In this document: positions 34,750 to 44,706 of the stretch, piece by piece | Layout of the letters: each line of letters begins with the position of its first letter | How positions within the stretch are numbered: the first letter of the stretch is position 1 | Assembly (NCBI GenBank): GCA_037127255.1 | Contig: JBANSL010000001.1 | Location: forward strand, 30,374,501 to 30,438,500 | Source of the DNA: Persicaria tinctoria | Taxonomy: Eukaryota; Streptophyta; Magnoliopsida; Caryophyllales; Polygonaceae | Direction of reading: 5' to 3' | Length of the DNA: 64,000 nucleotides | Made by a program: the position numbers and the translations under genes | Notes under the pieces: generated by a model | Seen by the model: only the letters and a program-made list of their open reading frames with translations | The model's database searches: none | What the model was told of the DNA's origin: nothing

Positions 34750-36395
34750 TTACATAAATGCTTGATACCGTTCTCAGACACCCCAGTCCACAATAAATTG
34801 AACATATCAATTTTCTTAATCTTTGTCAATGTCTTGTCTCGAGACATCTCTAAAGACACCTCAAGTTGGAGACGTTGATCAATCAACATTCTGTAGATGT
34901 GCTCAACAATAGTGTCAAGTTTCCCAGTGCTCACACCCAACCGTTGCTTCAATACCGAGTGTGCAGATTCTACCTTGCGTATAAATTTAAGGAGATATAA
35001 ATAATTTGATATTTAATGGACAAATTAGGTGTCTTAAGTTTAATCATTCACTTGGATGAGAGATTATGTACCTTTTCGTTGATTTGTTGTCGTGATGAAA
35101 ATATCGGTCGGTCAAGTGTCAAGCCAACTTCTCCTTATGACTAACCCATACAAGGTCCAAATACTCCATCAAACCCCACCGTGTCCCCCAACGACCCTTC
35201 ATCTCTTCGTGACGTCGGGCGAATGATTGAATTGACTTAGATCTGAATAATGCATAACAATCTCTAAAAAATTCCTTCTGTATAGACTCCTGGTTATGGG
35301 ACTTCCTGTAAACATTTTCTTCTATATTACGATGCATGTGAACCTCGCACAACATGTGATTTGCATCCCCAAATACTGTAGCAACCGCATTGATAAGAGC
35401 ACCATCCTTATCAGTCACTATCACCCCTGGACGGTTTGGACACCATCCTTCCACTTGTCGCAGCACCCAATTGTATGTATTTTCAGTTTCATCACCCAAT
35501 AATGCAAATCCCACATTAAACGTCATCTCAGTGCTTGTTAGTCCAACTATCCCAAACAACGGCAAATCGTACCTACATCATAGTCATTTTCTAAATTAGA
35601 TGATTCAATTACAGACAATAAAATTAGAATAATGTCTGCATTACCAAAACTTAAGCTTAATTACCTATTAGTCTTATAGGTTGCGTCCATAATCATGACG
35701 TATGAGAATTTCTTCCACAACTCTAGTGAATCCTTATGAGCAAATGCTAAGTCTTGCAAAGACCCATCGGGACGAAGCATGTGACTAAAAGTGAATTTTC
35801 GATAAGCGAGCATATTGTGGAGGTGTTGGATTGGGGTCATATCTTGCATCTCATTCTTCTTGATTCTCGCCCTTGCATTATAAATTTGTTGTCTCGTGCT
35901 CAAATTCTCCTTGAAAGTATTTTTCAATGTCACAAGAAGGGGAATTGGCTTTACCCCTCCGATTGTCAAATCTTTGACTAGTTGAATCTCCTCATTCGTC
36001 AATCGTCCCACCATCTGATGACCTTGCAGTTTAGGAGGCAGTTTATGGTTATGCATACCAAACTCTACTCTCAGCCGCCATACATTTCTTTCAGCTTCCC
36101 AACCATACAACAAAAATGGACATTTATTTTTTTTAGACCTTCCTTCCCGCGGGACCATTACTGGTACATCAGCACCTCTGATTTTCTTCTTCCGATTTCT
36201 ATTTTCTCCATATTTTTCACATCCAAAATATACTGAGCCGTATCGGGTTGCAGAGCTATTCCAAGATTTTACAATTGTGAGAACAAAGTTGTTCACAAAA
36301 GCAATCTGACGAGCACATTCTAACATCGATTTTCTATCCGACCAGTAATAATTATTCGCAAAACAAGGCGAATAATCGCATCCAACAATGTTCAT
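34750..36395 (-). pseudogene. FAR1-like MULE transposase
   Basis: Minus strand, start chosen at MNIVGCDYS (36395), just after an intron acceptor TTTTCAG. A FAR1-type zinc finger (KNKCPFLLYGWE...GMHNHKLPP, about 36120-36010) is followed by the catalytic core. The first Asp is in IMDATYKTNR (35680-35660). The intron at about 35575-35665 has GT-AG ends. The second Asp is in GVIVTDKDGAL (about 35425), and CEVHMHRNI marks the insertion domain. After 35119 the frame meets a TGA where the family usually has Trp, followed by TDRYFHH, an intron, then ESAHSVLKQRLG, which ends the family's conserved region. The stop makes it a likely pseudogene. DDE transposases cut and join element ends. Confidence 0.88.
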
Positions 36396-36983
36396 TCTAT
36401 TAAACTGAAAACAATTGAAATAGCGTTGAAAATAATTAAATTTCACGAATTGAATCAATATTATCATTAAATTTCACGAATTGAAAATAATTGAAATACC
36501 TGAATATTATTGTTGACTCCTTCGTTACCATTGGATGTGTGGTTTTACATTCTTCTACTCAATTCGGCGGAACTAGGGCAAATACCGCTTATGACCGTCC
36601 TATTAATAAGAAAATCATAACCTTTTTTTACCCGAAAAAAAAATTAAACATACCCTTCCGTTTTCTAAATACGAAAGTCAAATAGCTATTTTGTACTTCC
36701 GTATTTAAAACACGGAAGGCAGACAACTATTTTGTACTTCCGTATTTAAAACACGGAAGGCATAAAACAGCTTTTGTCTCTCGTGTTTTAAAAACGGAAG
36801 GTATAAAGTTGATTTGACCTTCCGTTTTTCAAACACGGAAGTTTTGTATAATATTTTCCAAAAAATAAAAAAAAAGAAATAATTAATATAGCACTACTTC
36901 CGTTTCTAAAACACGGAAGGCTATTTTTTTTTGGGTGCCCCACCAGATTTTTTGTGGTGGGGTTAACAACGCCCTTTTGGATT

Positions 36984-38100
36984 TGTACTGTACGTTTCAA
37001 AATTGGGTTATTTTGGCAACTAACACATTATAAATATCTAATTAGCTAACTAGCACCCAAACAAAATTAATTAACTAACCTAGCACCCTTCCCCATTTAA
37101 CTATCAAGGTCAACGCCGGTCAACGCTGGTCAACGTTGACCGTTGACCAGTCAATGCCGGTCATTGATGCCATTTTTATTACCGTTGACTACTGATGACA
37201 ATTTTTTGATATTAATTTTTTGATGATATTTTTTTTTCCATGATGCCATATTTTTTTAAGGTAATGTTTTCGTGATGCCATATTTTTCCAAGGTAATGTT
37301 TTTATGACAGTTTTTTCTTTAATGTGATGCAACCTTTTCAAATCAGTGTTTTGATGCCATTTTTCTACTGTAATGATTTGATGCCATTTTTTAATCAAAT
37401 CGTTTGATGCCATTTTTTTTAATTTAATCAATTATATATCGATATATTTTCATCGATTCTACTTTTTATTTACTGATGATGCCATATTTTTTGAAGGTAA
37501 TGTTTTCATGATGCCATATTTTTTCAAGGTAATGTTTTGATGACAATTTTTTCTTTAACGTGATGCAACTTTTTCAAAATCAGTGTTTTGATGCCATTTT
37601 TCTAATGTAATTATTTGATGCCATTTTTTTTAATCAAATCGTTTGATGCCACTTTTTTTTTTAATTTAATCAATTATATATCGATATATTTTCATCGATT
37701 CTACTTTTTATTTACTGATGACACGTTTGTGATTATACTTCATTGATGACATTTGTATCCAATAACTCAGTCAGCTCTTAAAACAAGAGTCGTGCAACTC
37801 TTACCACAGAGGCGTGCAACTCTTACATCGTATGTTGTGCAAAATATAATTTTTTTCCGCTTTTTTTTCGTTTCAGAACTTTTTGTTTTGTAAAAATAAC
37901 TTTACGTTGTGTACATATATGGACTCATCGAGTCGCACATCCAGATCGCATATAAAGTAGGCTACCACATAATAAAGTCAACACCTATTTCACCTACAAC
38001 ACGTTAATGCCCCACTCCCTAGTCAAACATTTAATTCCAATACAAATTAAAAAGCTGCTCCTATTCAACAGCTTTTAAAAAGCAAAAGAATGAAAGGCTG
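36984..38100. other. CACTA interior: GGTCAACG repeats and spacer
   Basis: At 37103-37165 the word GGTCAACG and its inverse CGTTGACC are repeated, giving a small palindromic cluster. The remainder apart from the listed tandem duplication is AT-rich without genes. Confidence 0.6.
37239..37719 (+). repeat. Tandem duplication of about 240 bp, GATGCCAT-rich
   Basis: Two adjacent direct copies (about 37239-37475 and 37479-37719), each ending TATCGATATATTTTCATCGA and TCTACTTTTTATTTACTGAT. Inside each, TGATGCCATTTTT recurs four to five times, so this is a repeat within a repeat. Confidence 0.85.
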
Positions 38101-38229
38101 AACCAAGAGGAGCACAACACCAACACGCAACGTCTCACATCAGCAAAAGAGTCTCACGCACACACCCAAAGTGCAGCACCCGCGCCACCCTGCATACCTT
38201 CAACTCAGCCTTGTTCTAGCAGCTTGTTC

Positions 38230-39060
38230 ATCCCATTGTTAGTAAAATCGTGCTAGAAGGAGGACAAAGGAAGAGAAGGAAGACAGAGAAGCGACGACAG
38301 GCCGGAACGCATCCCCGAGATGCACCAACGGCACCACAAACGCAACCACCAAGCCATCACTCCCAAAATCTCTATGAATTCAGCCCAACAAAATAAAATA
38401 AAGGAAGCTAGGAGAGAAGGCGATGAGCAATTGCAGCAGCCACACCGAGCGAGTAGCGACCACCATTAACACCACCCACCACATCTACATCAACCACCAA
38501 GGAATACGACGCCTTTGAGAACCAAACTCGTCCCCACACACAACCCAAAGCCGGGACGGGGAACAGAACACCCCTGAACACCACCCAGATCCGAGGCCAA
38601 CGAACTCACTCCACCCACACCGTTCAATCTGAATGAGAAAGCCCCACAACACCCTCACATTCGCAAAGACAACCACCGGCGTCCCACAGCTGCAGTCCGA
38701 CTTCCTCTTCTGTACACGATCTGAAGATTCTGGACGCAACCCTCGCTCCGGCCGCCGCTCCTCAATCCCTCGCTCCGGCCGATTGACCTCGCTCGACCTC
38801 GGCTCAGATCTGGACTCGCTCGCTCCGCCTCGCTCGACCTCCCTCGCTTGCCAAAGCTGAGATCCCTCCCTCGATTAGATCCGGCGACCTCGGCTCAGAT
38901 CTGGCGACCTCGACTCAGATCCGGCGACCTCTGCTCAGATCCGACGAGCCTAGGCTGAGATCCGCCATAGATCCGAGTCCGCCAACACAGCCCCAAATCG
39001 CCATTGGAGCGCGAGAGATGGAGCTTGGAGAGAATGAACAGGAAAGTGTTAGGGGGCTAA
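38230..39060 (-). other. GC-rich gene-like segment with a short tandem repeat
   Basis: A GC-rich island near the right end of the CACTA. On the minus strand it looks like the 5' part of a gene. At 38860-38960 a unit close to GGCGACCTCGGCTCAGATCT is repeated four to five times, with further copies around 38745-38850. No protein family is recognised. It was probably captured by the CACTA. Confidence 0.4.
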
Positions 39061-39458
39061 TTAGTTTTCAAGGGGTGTTAGACCGGCCCATTTAACAAGT
39101 TAAGATGCTAATAACCTAATTAAATTATCAAAGGTGATATTTCACCAAGTTTTCTCTTCAAAATTTAAAGAAACTTTTTTTTTTCTTTATTTTTAAGGAG
39201 TAGCTTTAGGCTTTAGCTACGGGGCGTGGCCAATTTTTGGCTCAATTTTTTTGCCACGGCATGACCCTTCCATGGCTAATATTGCGATGGCATCACCGTC
39301 TAGAGTGGGATTAGCAACGGGATAACCATTGCCGTGGCAAATTTCAGCCACGGTACATGTTCCGTTGCTATGCTATAACCAAAATCTGCCCAACAGCCAC
39401 GGCAAACCCTTGCCCTTGCTACCGGTCGTGGCTAATATGTTTTTTTTTTGTAGTGGGA

Positions 39459-40290
39459 GATGAAGTTTTATTAAGTCCCAAAAACGCAGGAGCTTGGCTC
39501 CGCGTCGGGCCTCCGATCGAAGTTGCATTCACGGAGATGAAGTTTTATTAAGTCCCAAAAACGCAGGAGCTTGGCTCCGCGTTGGGCCTCCGATCGAAGC
39601 TGCATTCTCGGAGATGAAGGTTTATTAAGTCCCAAAAACGCAGGAGCTTGGCTCCGCGTCGGGCCTCCGATCGAAGCTGCATTCTCGGAGATGAAGTTTT
39701 ATTAAGTCCCAAAAACGCAGAAGCTTGGCTCCGCATCGGGCCTCCAATCGAAGCTACATTCTCGGAGATGAAGTTTTATTAAGTCCCAAAGATGCGAGAG
39801 ATTGCCTCCACGTCGGGCCTCTGATCGAAGCTGCATTCTCGGAGTTGAAGTTTTATTAAGTCCTAAAGATGCGAGAGCTTGCCTCTGTGTCAGGCCTCCG
39901 ATCGAAGTTGCATTCTCGGAGATGAAGTTTTATTAAGTCCCAAAGATGCGAGAGCTTGCCTCCTCGTCGGGCCTCCGATCGAAGCTGCATTCTCGGAGAT
40001 GAACTTTTATTAAGTCCCAAAGACGCAAGAGCTTGGCTCCACGTCGGGCCTCCGATCGAAGCTGCATTCTCGGAGATGAAATTTTATTAAGTCCCAGAGA
40101 CGCAGGAGCTTGCCTCCGTGTCGGGCCTCCAATCAAAGCTGCGTTCTCGAAAATGGGATCTTAAAAAATCCCAAAAACGCTGGAGCTTCTCTCCACGACA
40201 GGTCTCCGACCAAAGCTACATTCTCGGAAGATATATTCTTAAATATAATCCTAGTACGCTGGAGTTCTGTCTCCGCGTCCCTGTCCAAAA
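39459..40290 (+). repeat. 77-bp tandem array, right part
   Basis: Units start at 39473, 39550, 39627, 39704, 39781, 39858, 39935, 40012 and 40089, each 77 bp apart, then decay at 40166 and 40243. They share the unit of 26971-27418. Two subtypes alternate in blocks: CAAAAACGCAGGAGCTTGGC and CAAAGATGCGAGAGCTTGCC. Confidence 0.95.
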
Positions 40291-40465
40291 TATTTTAAGA
40301 AATTATTTTCATAAGTCTTTCAAGAACGCCGAGATTCGTTGACAAACATAAAAAGCGGCAACTATGAATTAACAACCAGACATAAAATAGGCCACATAGT
40401 GACCAAATTGCGCAAGCACTTCCGAGTAGTTGCCCGCTTAAAAAGAAAAAGATACAAACACCAAC

Positions 40466-40968
40466 TTAGGCTCTCCGGGGCCCACCCGGAATTAAACGTG
40501 TTCTACCTTGACTCAAGAGAAATCCATTTGAAAGGGGTCCTCCGGATTCTGGAGAAGCGCATTTAGCATCCACTTCATCACCGACATCATCTAAGACGTG
40601 AACCTCAAAACGATTTCCTCCTTTATAAATAAAAGTCAAGGAAGAACCAATGTTGATACTGTGGGACTCGGCAAAATCATTCCAACCATCTCTCAAAAAG
40701 GGGACACCATAATCACCGCGTATAACTTCCACCGAGAAGTCACGAAGAATCCTAGTTGACAAAAAGTTGTTCTTATGAAGATCAGGCCCTAGCTCATCCT
40801 TAAAACGTAGTGGCAGGGACTAGCAAAACACAAAGAGAAGAAAATGTTGAGAAAAGACAAAATCTTAAAGAGAAACCCAACAGGTAAGAGACTAACCAAA
40901 CGACGAAGCTGCTCAGGAAAGCTGATACGCTCAAAAAAGGACCAAGCCGGTCGAACAGGAGAAGGCAT
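40466..40968 (-). CDS. B3-domain protein, copy 1 (two exons)
   Basis: B3 domains are plant DNA-binding folds found in REM, VRN1, ARF and LEC2-type regulators. Exon 1 is 40897-40968 (24 codons, MPSPVRPAWSFFERISFPEQ then LRRL), the intron GT-AG is 40820-40896, and exon 2 is 40466-40819. The joined frame is open for 141 residues. It begins like REM/VRN1-type B3 (SFFERI...LPLRFKDEL) and has the second-half signature FLRDGWNDFAESHSINIG followed by LTFIYKGGNRFEVHVLD. A TATA box (CTATAAAAGA on the minus strand, 41015-41024) lies about 50 bases before the ATG. It sits between the 77-bp array and the antisense PF04195-like gene of the Tat element, antisense to gag-pol. It is either a captured host gene or an element-encoded regulator. 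Confidence 0.8.
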
Positions 40969-41403
40969 TTTTGAAAGAAAAAAGATCGAGTATAAACACA
41001 TCACCCCTATGCTCTCTTTTATAGAACACTCTAATAGTGCTAGCACGTGTCACAAGTTGGGACAAGAACTCCGAAAACTTAAAAGATTGATTCATCAAAT
41101 CTAACAAATGGCACGCCATGCACAAGGTGACAGAAGACAGTGTTATCTGAAGACAAAATTGGGATACCCATGGTTGACGTATCACGACAAAATTACATCG
41201 AAAATGCAAATTGTGCAGTAAGCATGCATGATCTTGAAAATCCCCCAAAGGAAAAAGCCGCAAGCCCACAGTTAACTGAAGCGACGTCCAACATCCCAGC
41301 AACTCCCTTTTTTTTTGAAAATAAAGAGCTTTAATTTATTAAACAAGTCGACAAACAAAACCCAAGACATTGCCTTGTCAAACACAGACATAAAAGACTA
41401 AAC

Positions 41404-41901
41404 TCAAGTGCCGTTCGAGGTTAATCCACGAGAGGAAAGATCATTGTGACTAGTCTCGTGCTCTCTTCCGCGGGAGTCTATCACTTGAACCTCAAAGTAA
41501 GCCTCACCCATATGAGTAAAGATCATGGAAGCCCCCATCTCAAAATCATTATCCTGACGTTCTACGTGAACCGGAAAATTACGTAATTGATAAGAAGAAA
41601 CCAAGACCCGACTTGGAACAGAGTCCTCATATACTTCTTCAAACCTAAGCGGCAGCAGCTGAAAAATGGGAAAAGATAAAAATAAAGAAAGAATTCATGA
41701 AGGAGATACAGAAATTAAACACAAAAATCTTACCAAGCGCAAGAACGGTTCAGGATAATCAATTGCTTGGAAGAAATCCCATCGACACTCTCGCTCAGAA
41801 GTCGTGTCAGCCCTGAATGCTAAAGGGGGAACTATAATGGATCCTCGCATCTCAAAAAAAGCAAGAGGAAAACAATAGTTTTTTCTCTCTTGTCTCATCA
41901 C
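41404..41901 (-). CDS. B3-domain protein, copy 2 (two exons, core deleted)
   Basis: Exon 1 is 41734-41901 (start MMRQERK; a later Met is possible), the intron GT-AG is 41659-41733, and exon 2 is 41404-41658. The joined frame is open for 140 residues. The start CRWDFFQAIDYPEPFLRL and LLPLRFEEVYED match copy 1, and the end MGASMIFTHMGEAYFEVQVID matches the last strands of a B3 fold. The central GW-F segment between them is missing (FPVHVERQDNDFEMG), so DNA binding is doubtful. The 3' UTR on the minus strand has AATAAATTAAAG followed about 25 bases later by nine A (41308-41316). The intron lies at the same place and phase as in copies 1 and 4. Confidence 0.65.
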
Positions 41902-42172
41902 TCACGAGAAAACAGTCAGGTATAGAGGGAAGAGTTGCATGCATGGCGCGCAACAGGTGACACAATCACACATGGCACGCGTCCACTTTTTTCTAAATTC
42001 AAAGTTAATTTCATTGACCATCCCGCCAAAACCCAACAAACCTCTTAAAAGAAGCCTTTTTAGCAACCAAGAGTAAGCTGGAAAAGAAAAACTAAATTGC
42101 TTTTCAGTAAAAGGCGATAAGACCGAGGGCGAGAAAGCCTCACTCAGAGAATATAAAGCACGCTAGAACAAA

Positions 42173-42658
42173 ATGGATCCAGGGTTGTCACCGAGGGCTT
42201 TCTATAGGGTCATCATGAGGGAGGAGCAACTCCAAACACTTCGGCTCCCACTCATGTACGTCCTAATTGATGAGGATGCTTACACTCAAGCCAGGCTCTG
42301 GTCTCGCTCCAACCAGGAGCACGAAGTAAAGGTGGAAATAGATGGAGACGACCTATTCTGGTTAACACAAGGATGGCGCGACTTCACACAAGCAAATCGA
42401 GTCAATGTAGGATCAGCTCTTATTTTCACCTACATGGGAGACTCCATCTTTGAAGTCGATGTTGTCTGTCATGATAGCGAGGAAAATGGGGAAGTAGTGA
42501 TGCAGATCAATATGGCCTTTTGTGGGTCAAACAATGATCTTGATCCAGGCGAGCTCTCAAGACCGATTCGAGGGCCATTGATGGCGAAGAGTGTCATCCT
42601 CAAAAGGAGGAAGAAGGCTCCACCATGGAACATGGTTCAAAGGAGCAAGGTGAGCTAA
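42173..42658 (+). CDS. B3-domain protein, copy 3 (plus strand, intronless)
   Basis: One open frame of 161 residues from MDPGLSPRAFYRVIMREEQL. It continues through QTLRLPLMYVLIDE, without the intron found at this point in copies 1, 2 and 4, to the B3 signature TQGWRDFTQANRVNVGSALI and FTYMGDSIFEVDV. A basic tail (LKRRKKAPPWNMVQRSK) resembles a nuclear localisation signal. A TATA box (ATATAAAG, 42151-42158) lies so near the first ATG that translation may start at the Met at 42213 instead. The frame ends at an AAGGTGAGC that could also be a splice donor, just before an LTR-like insertion, so the original 3' part may be lost. It is transcribed opposite to its three relatives. Confidence 0.78.
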   Translation: MDPGLSPRAFYRVIMREEQLQTLRLPLMYVLIDEDAYTQARLWSRSNQEHEVKVEIDGDDLFWLTQGWRDFTQANRVNVGSALIFTYMGDSIFEVDVVCHDSEENGEVVMQINMAFCGSNNDLDPGELSRPIRGPLMAKSVILKRRKKAPPWNMVQRSKVS

Positions 42659-42659
42659 T

Positions 42660-43800
42660 GTTCAAATTTGGGTTCGTTCTTAATGGGTTGACAGCATTTC
42701 GACGTCTCAGTAAAACGGGTCGTTCGGAGTCCATATTTATCGGATGAGGTCGTACCATACCTTGTTGGAACGAGGACGAAAAGATCTACAACGTTTCTGT
42801 TGAAGGTTTCTCCAGAATCGACCTAGAGAATGGCCGAAATCCATCATCTTTGCAGCTATCACTGTTTGGACGAATTTCCACATATTTATTTAGTTAATTT
42901 CGAATTTTAATTAATTAGATATATTTATTTTATGCAATTAGAAAATAATAAGGTGGAAGGAAAATATCTCATTTAGGTAATTACTTTTCCACCAAGTTGT
43001 TAATTTTCTATCCTTAGTTTTACTTATCTTAGGAAAGATTTACATATCTTTAGATTATTTGATTTATCTTTAGTTACCAAAACTCTATCTTTTGCACAAG
43101 ATAGAATTGGTATGTCTCTATTTAAAGTTTAAACTCATGTTTGACATTCAATACAAATTAGATTGGAAATTATATTGAGGAACCCTTTTTAAGATTAAAA
43201 AGGTTCTTCAATCTCCCAATCCAAAAGTCTTCGCAATTCATTTATGTTCTTGTTCATTCATCAGTCATCCGATACCAAACCCTAATCCCAAACACAAAAC
43301 CAAACAAAAGAAAGAAGAGAAAAGCTGAGAAACTGTCGCTGGAACCCAGAATCCGTCGCTGCAGAACCCAGGAGCCGTCGCTGGCAGCGGCCGCCGCAGG
43401 CTTGCAGCACCCGCAGCATCCGTCGCCACCACTGTGCCGTCGCTGCTGCTGTTTCCTTTGTTGTCATTTACTTAGTTTTTATTTGTTTGTTTTCCTTTCT
43501 TTCGCAATAGTTCGAACCCTTTTATTGTAACTACTTGTAAACATCAAGGATATCAAGAATAATTGCAAGATCGGGCAATCAACAGTTTGGGGTTCTTGAT
43601 CTTGAGCCCACAGGCCAAGGATCGGGTATCCCAAACGTATCAAGTAGGATGCCGTTAAGCTTCTATTTTATCTGTCGCATTACCATCTCTAGTATAATGT
43701 ATCAGGTTTAAAGGGATCTAACCTCTAGAAAGGTTTCTGCATGTTACTTCGTATTATGAATAATAAAAGATCTCCCCTTTAAGTTTATTTAAAAATTACA
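42660..43800 (+). repeat. Probable LTR or LTR-derived insertion
   Basis: The block begins TGTTCAAATTTGGG right at the end of B3 copy 3 and has LTR-like order: a GGTCGTTCGGAGTCC block, an AT-rich body, a TATA-like word before 43140, a CAAACCCTAATCCC leader, a GC-rich piece (43330-43440) with CCGTCGCTG repeats, then AACATCAAGGATATCAAG and TCTTGATCTTGAGCCC. No second copy, clean target duplication or right edge is visible, so family and borders are uncertain. Confidence 0.4.
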
Positions 43801-43910
43801 AAGATATGATAAGTAACGAAGGAAATTCGTAGTTTCCCTTTTCAAAACACTCGCAGGAACATAATCCATAAAGCAAATTACAAACTCTCAAAGCATGACG
43901 CAGAGTAGGC

Positions 43911-44347
43911 TCAATTTGAACTACACGAGGAAGAAACTGAGCTAAGATTAGTCTCATAATCATTCCCAATCTCGCAACGCGGGAAAACTTTGAAATAGAT
44001 GTTACCCCTATGAAAAAACATCATGGCCCTCCCTATCCCAAGATGATGAAGGATAAGAAACTCGTCCCAATCGCTGTCGATCTGAAAAAGACCATTCTCA
44101 CTCCAGGACACAGCCAGTGGAAAGTCGCGGACAAGATATGATGAGAGAAAAGCCCATCGCGGCGGAAGCGGCCCATATTCAGCTTCAAATTGAGTAGGCA
44201 TAACCTGCACGCGTACAAACATAAAGCTCAATGAAGATAGCATAAACTTTTCGAATGAAAGCAAAAGAAACTCACCAGTCGAGAAAGCTGGTCCACATTC
44301 TCGATCTTTTGAAGAAAGACCCAAGGGTTGAAACTTCCCGAAGACAT
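43911..44347 (-). CDS. B3-domain protein, copy 4 (two exons)
   Basis: Exon 1 is 44276-44347 (24 codons: MSSGSFNPWVFLQKIENVDQ then LSRL), the intron GT-AG is 44205-44275, and exon 2 is 43911-44204. The joined frame is open for 121 residues. It has the B3 elements VMPTQFEAEYG, LVRDFPLAVSW, IDSDWDEFLILHHLGIG and AMMFFHRGNIYFKVF. The acidic, serine-rich tail is short. It is more diverged than copies 1 and 3 (DWDEF in place of GWxDF), but exon 1 length and intron phase are identical to copy 1. It lies just upstream (to the left) of the antisense PF04195-like gene and on the same strand. Confidence 0.72.
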
Positions 44348-44706
44348 AACGCGTATGATAATACAATTGATTGTTGACATGTAAGAAACAGTGAAGGGGA
44401 TAAAAGGATTTGAGGATTTAAAAAGGAAAAACCCCATCTTGAGGCATAAAGACAAGTGGAAAAAGTCTTCATACATTCGGGTAAACCTTTCGAACCCTTG
44501 GAAGAAAGTCAGAGCATTAACAAGCGGTAATCTACCGCGTTAGCGAGCAAAAATATACAGTAATACCAAACTTTGTCCAAACAGAGATCTCAAACCCAAA
44601 TTCACAAAAAATAACAAGTATCTCGTTGGAGCGCCAAAAATAGGGAACAAACACAAATTCCCAAGTCCAGAAAAGTTTCTTTCAACCAGAACTAAGACAT
44701 CAAAGA

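Larger units (their letters stand above)
32212..36974 (-). mobile_element. MULE with FAR1-like transposase and plant mobile domain
   Basis: The 9-bp duplication TTTTGGATT flanks the element at 32203-32211 and 36975-36983. The TIRs share CCACCACAAAA followed by TGGGGCAC. Inside the TIRs lie 6-7 short palindromes per side of the form CTTCCGTNTTTNAAA-ACGGAAG. Genes read on the minus strand: transposase first (36395 to about 34750), then a plant-mobile-domain segment (to 33509). 32565-33500 and 36480-36620 are AT-rich spacer. It is nested in the CACTA. Confidence 0.95.
27419..39455. mobile_element. 12-kb CACTA transposon inserted in the 77-bp array
   Basis: Left end CACTACAAAAAAAAAAAACA, right end (reversed) CACTACAAAAAAAAAACATA, target duplication GGA at 27416-27418 and 39456-39458. 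Subterminal regions (27440-27870 and 39195-39430) carry many copies of GCCACGGCAA and its variants in both orientations. The interior holds captured gene-like segments, a nested MULE and AT-rich filler. No TNPD-like transposase was recognised, so it appears non-autonomous. Confidence 0.95.

Noticed and set aside
42660..43800. A full retrotransposon behind B3 copy 3
   Set aside because: No second LTR, primer site or coding domain is present; kept only as a probable LTR-like block.
40466..44347. Reading the B3 ORFs as ordinary host genes in a gap between transposons
   Set aside because: They lie between two diagnostic parts of one Tat element (77-bp array and antisense PF04195-like gene) with no flanking LTR or terminal-repeat border, so an element-internal position is simpler; not excluded, and stated as such in the finding.
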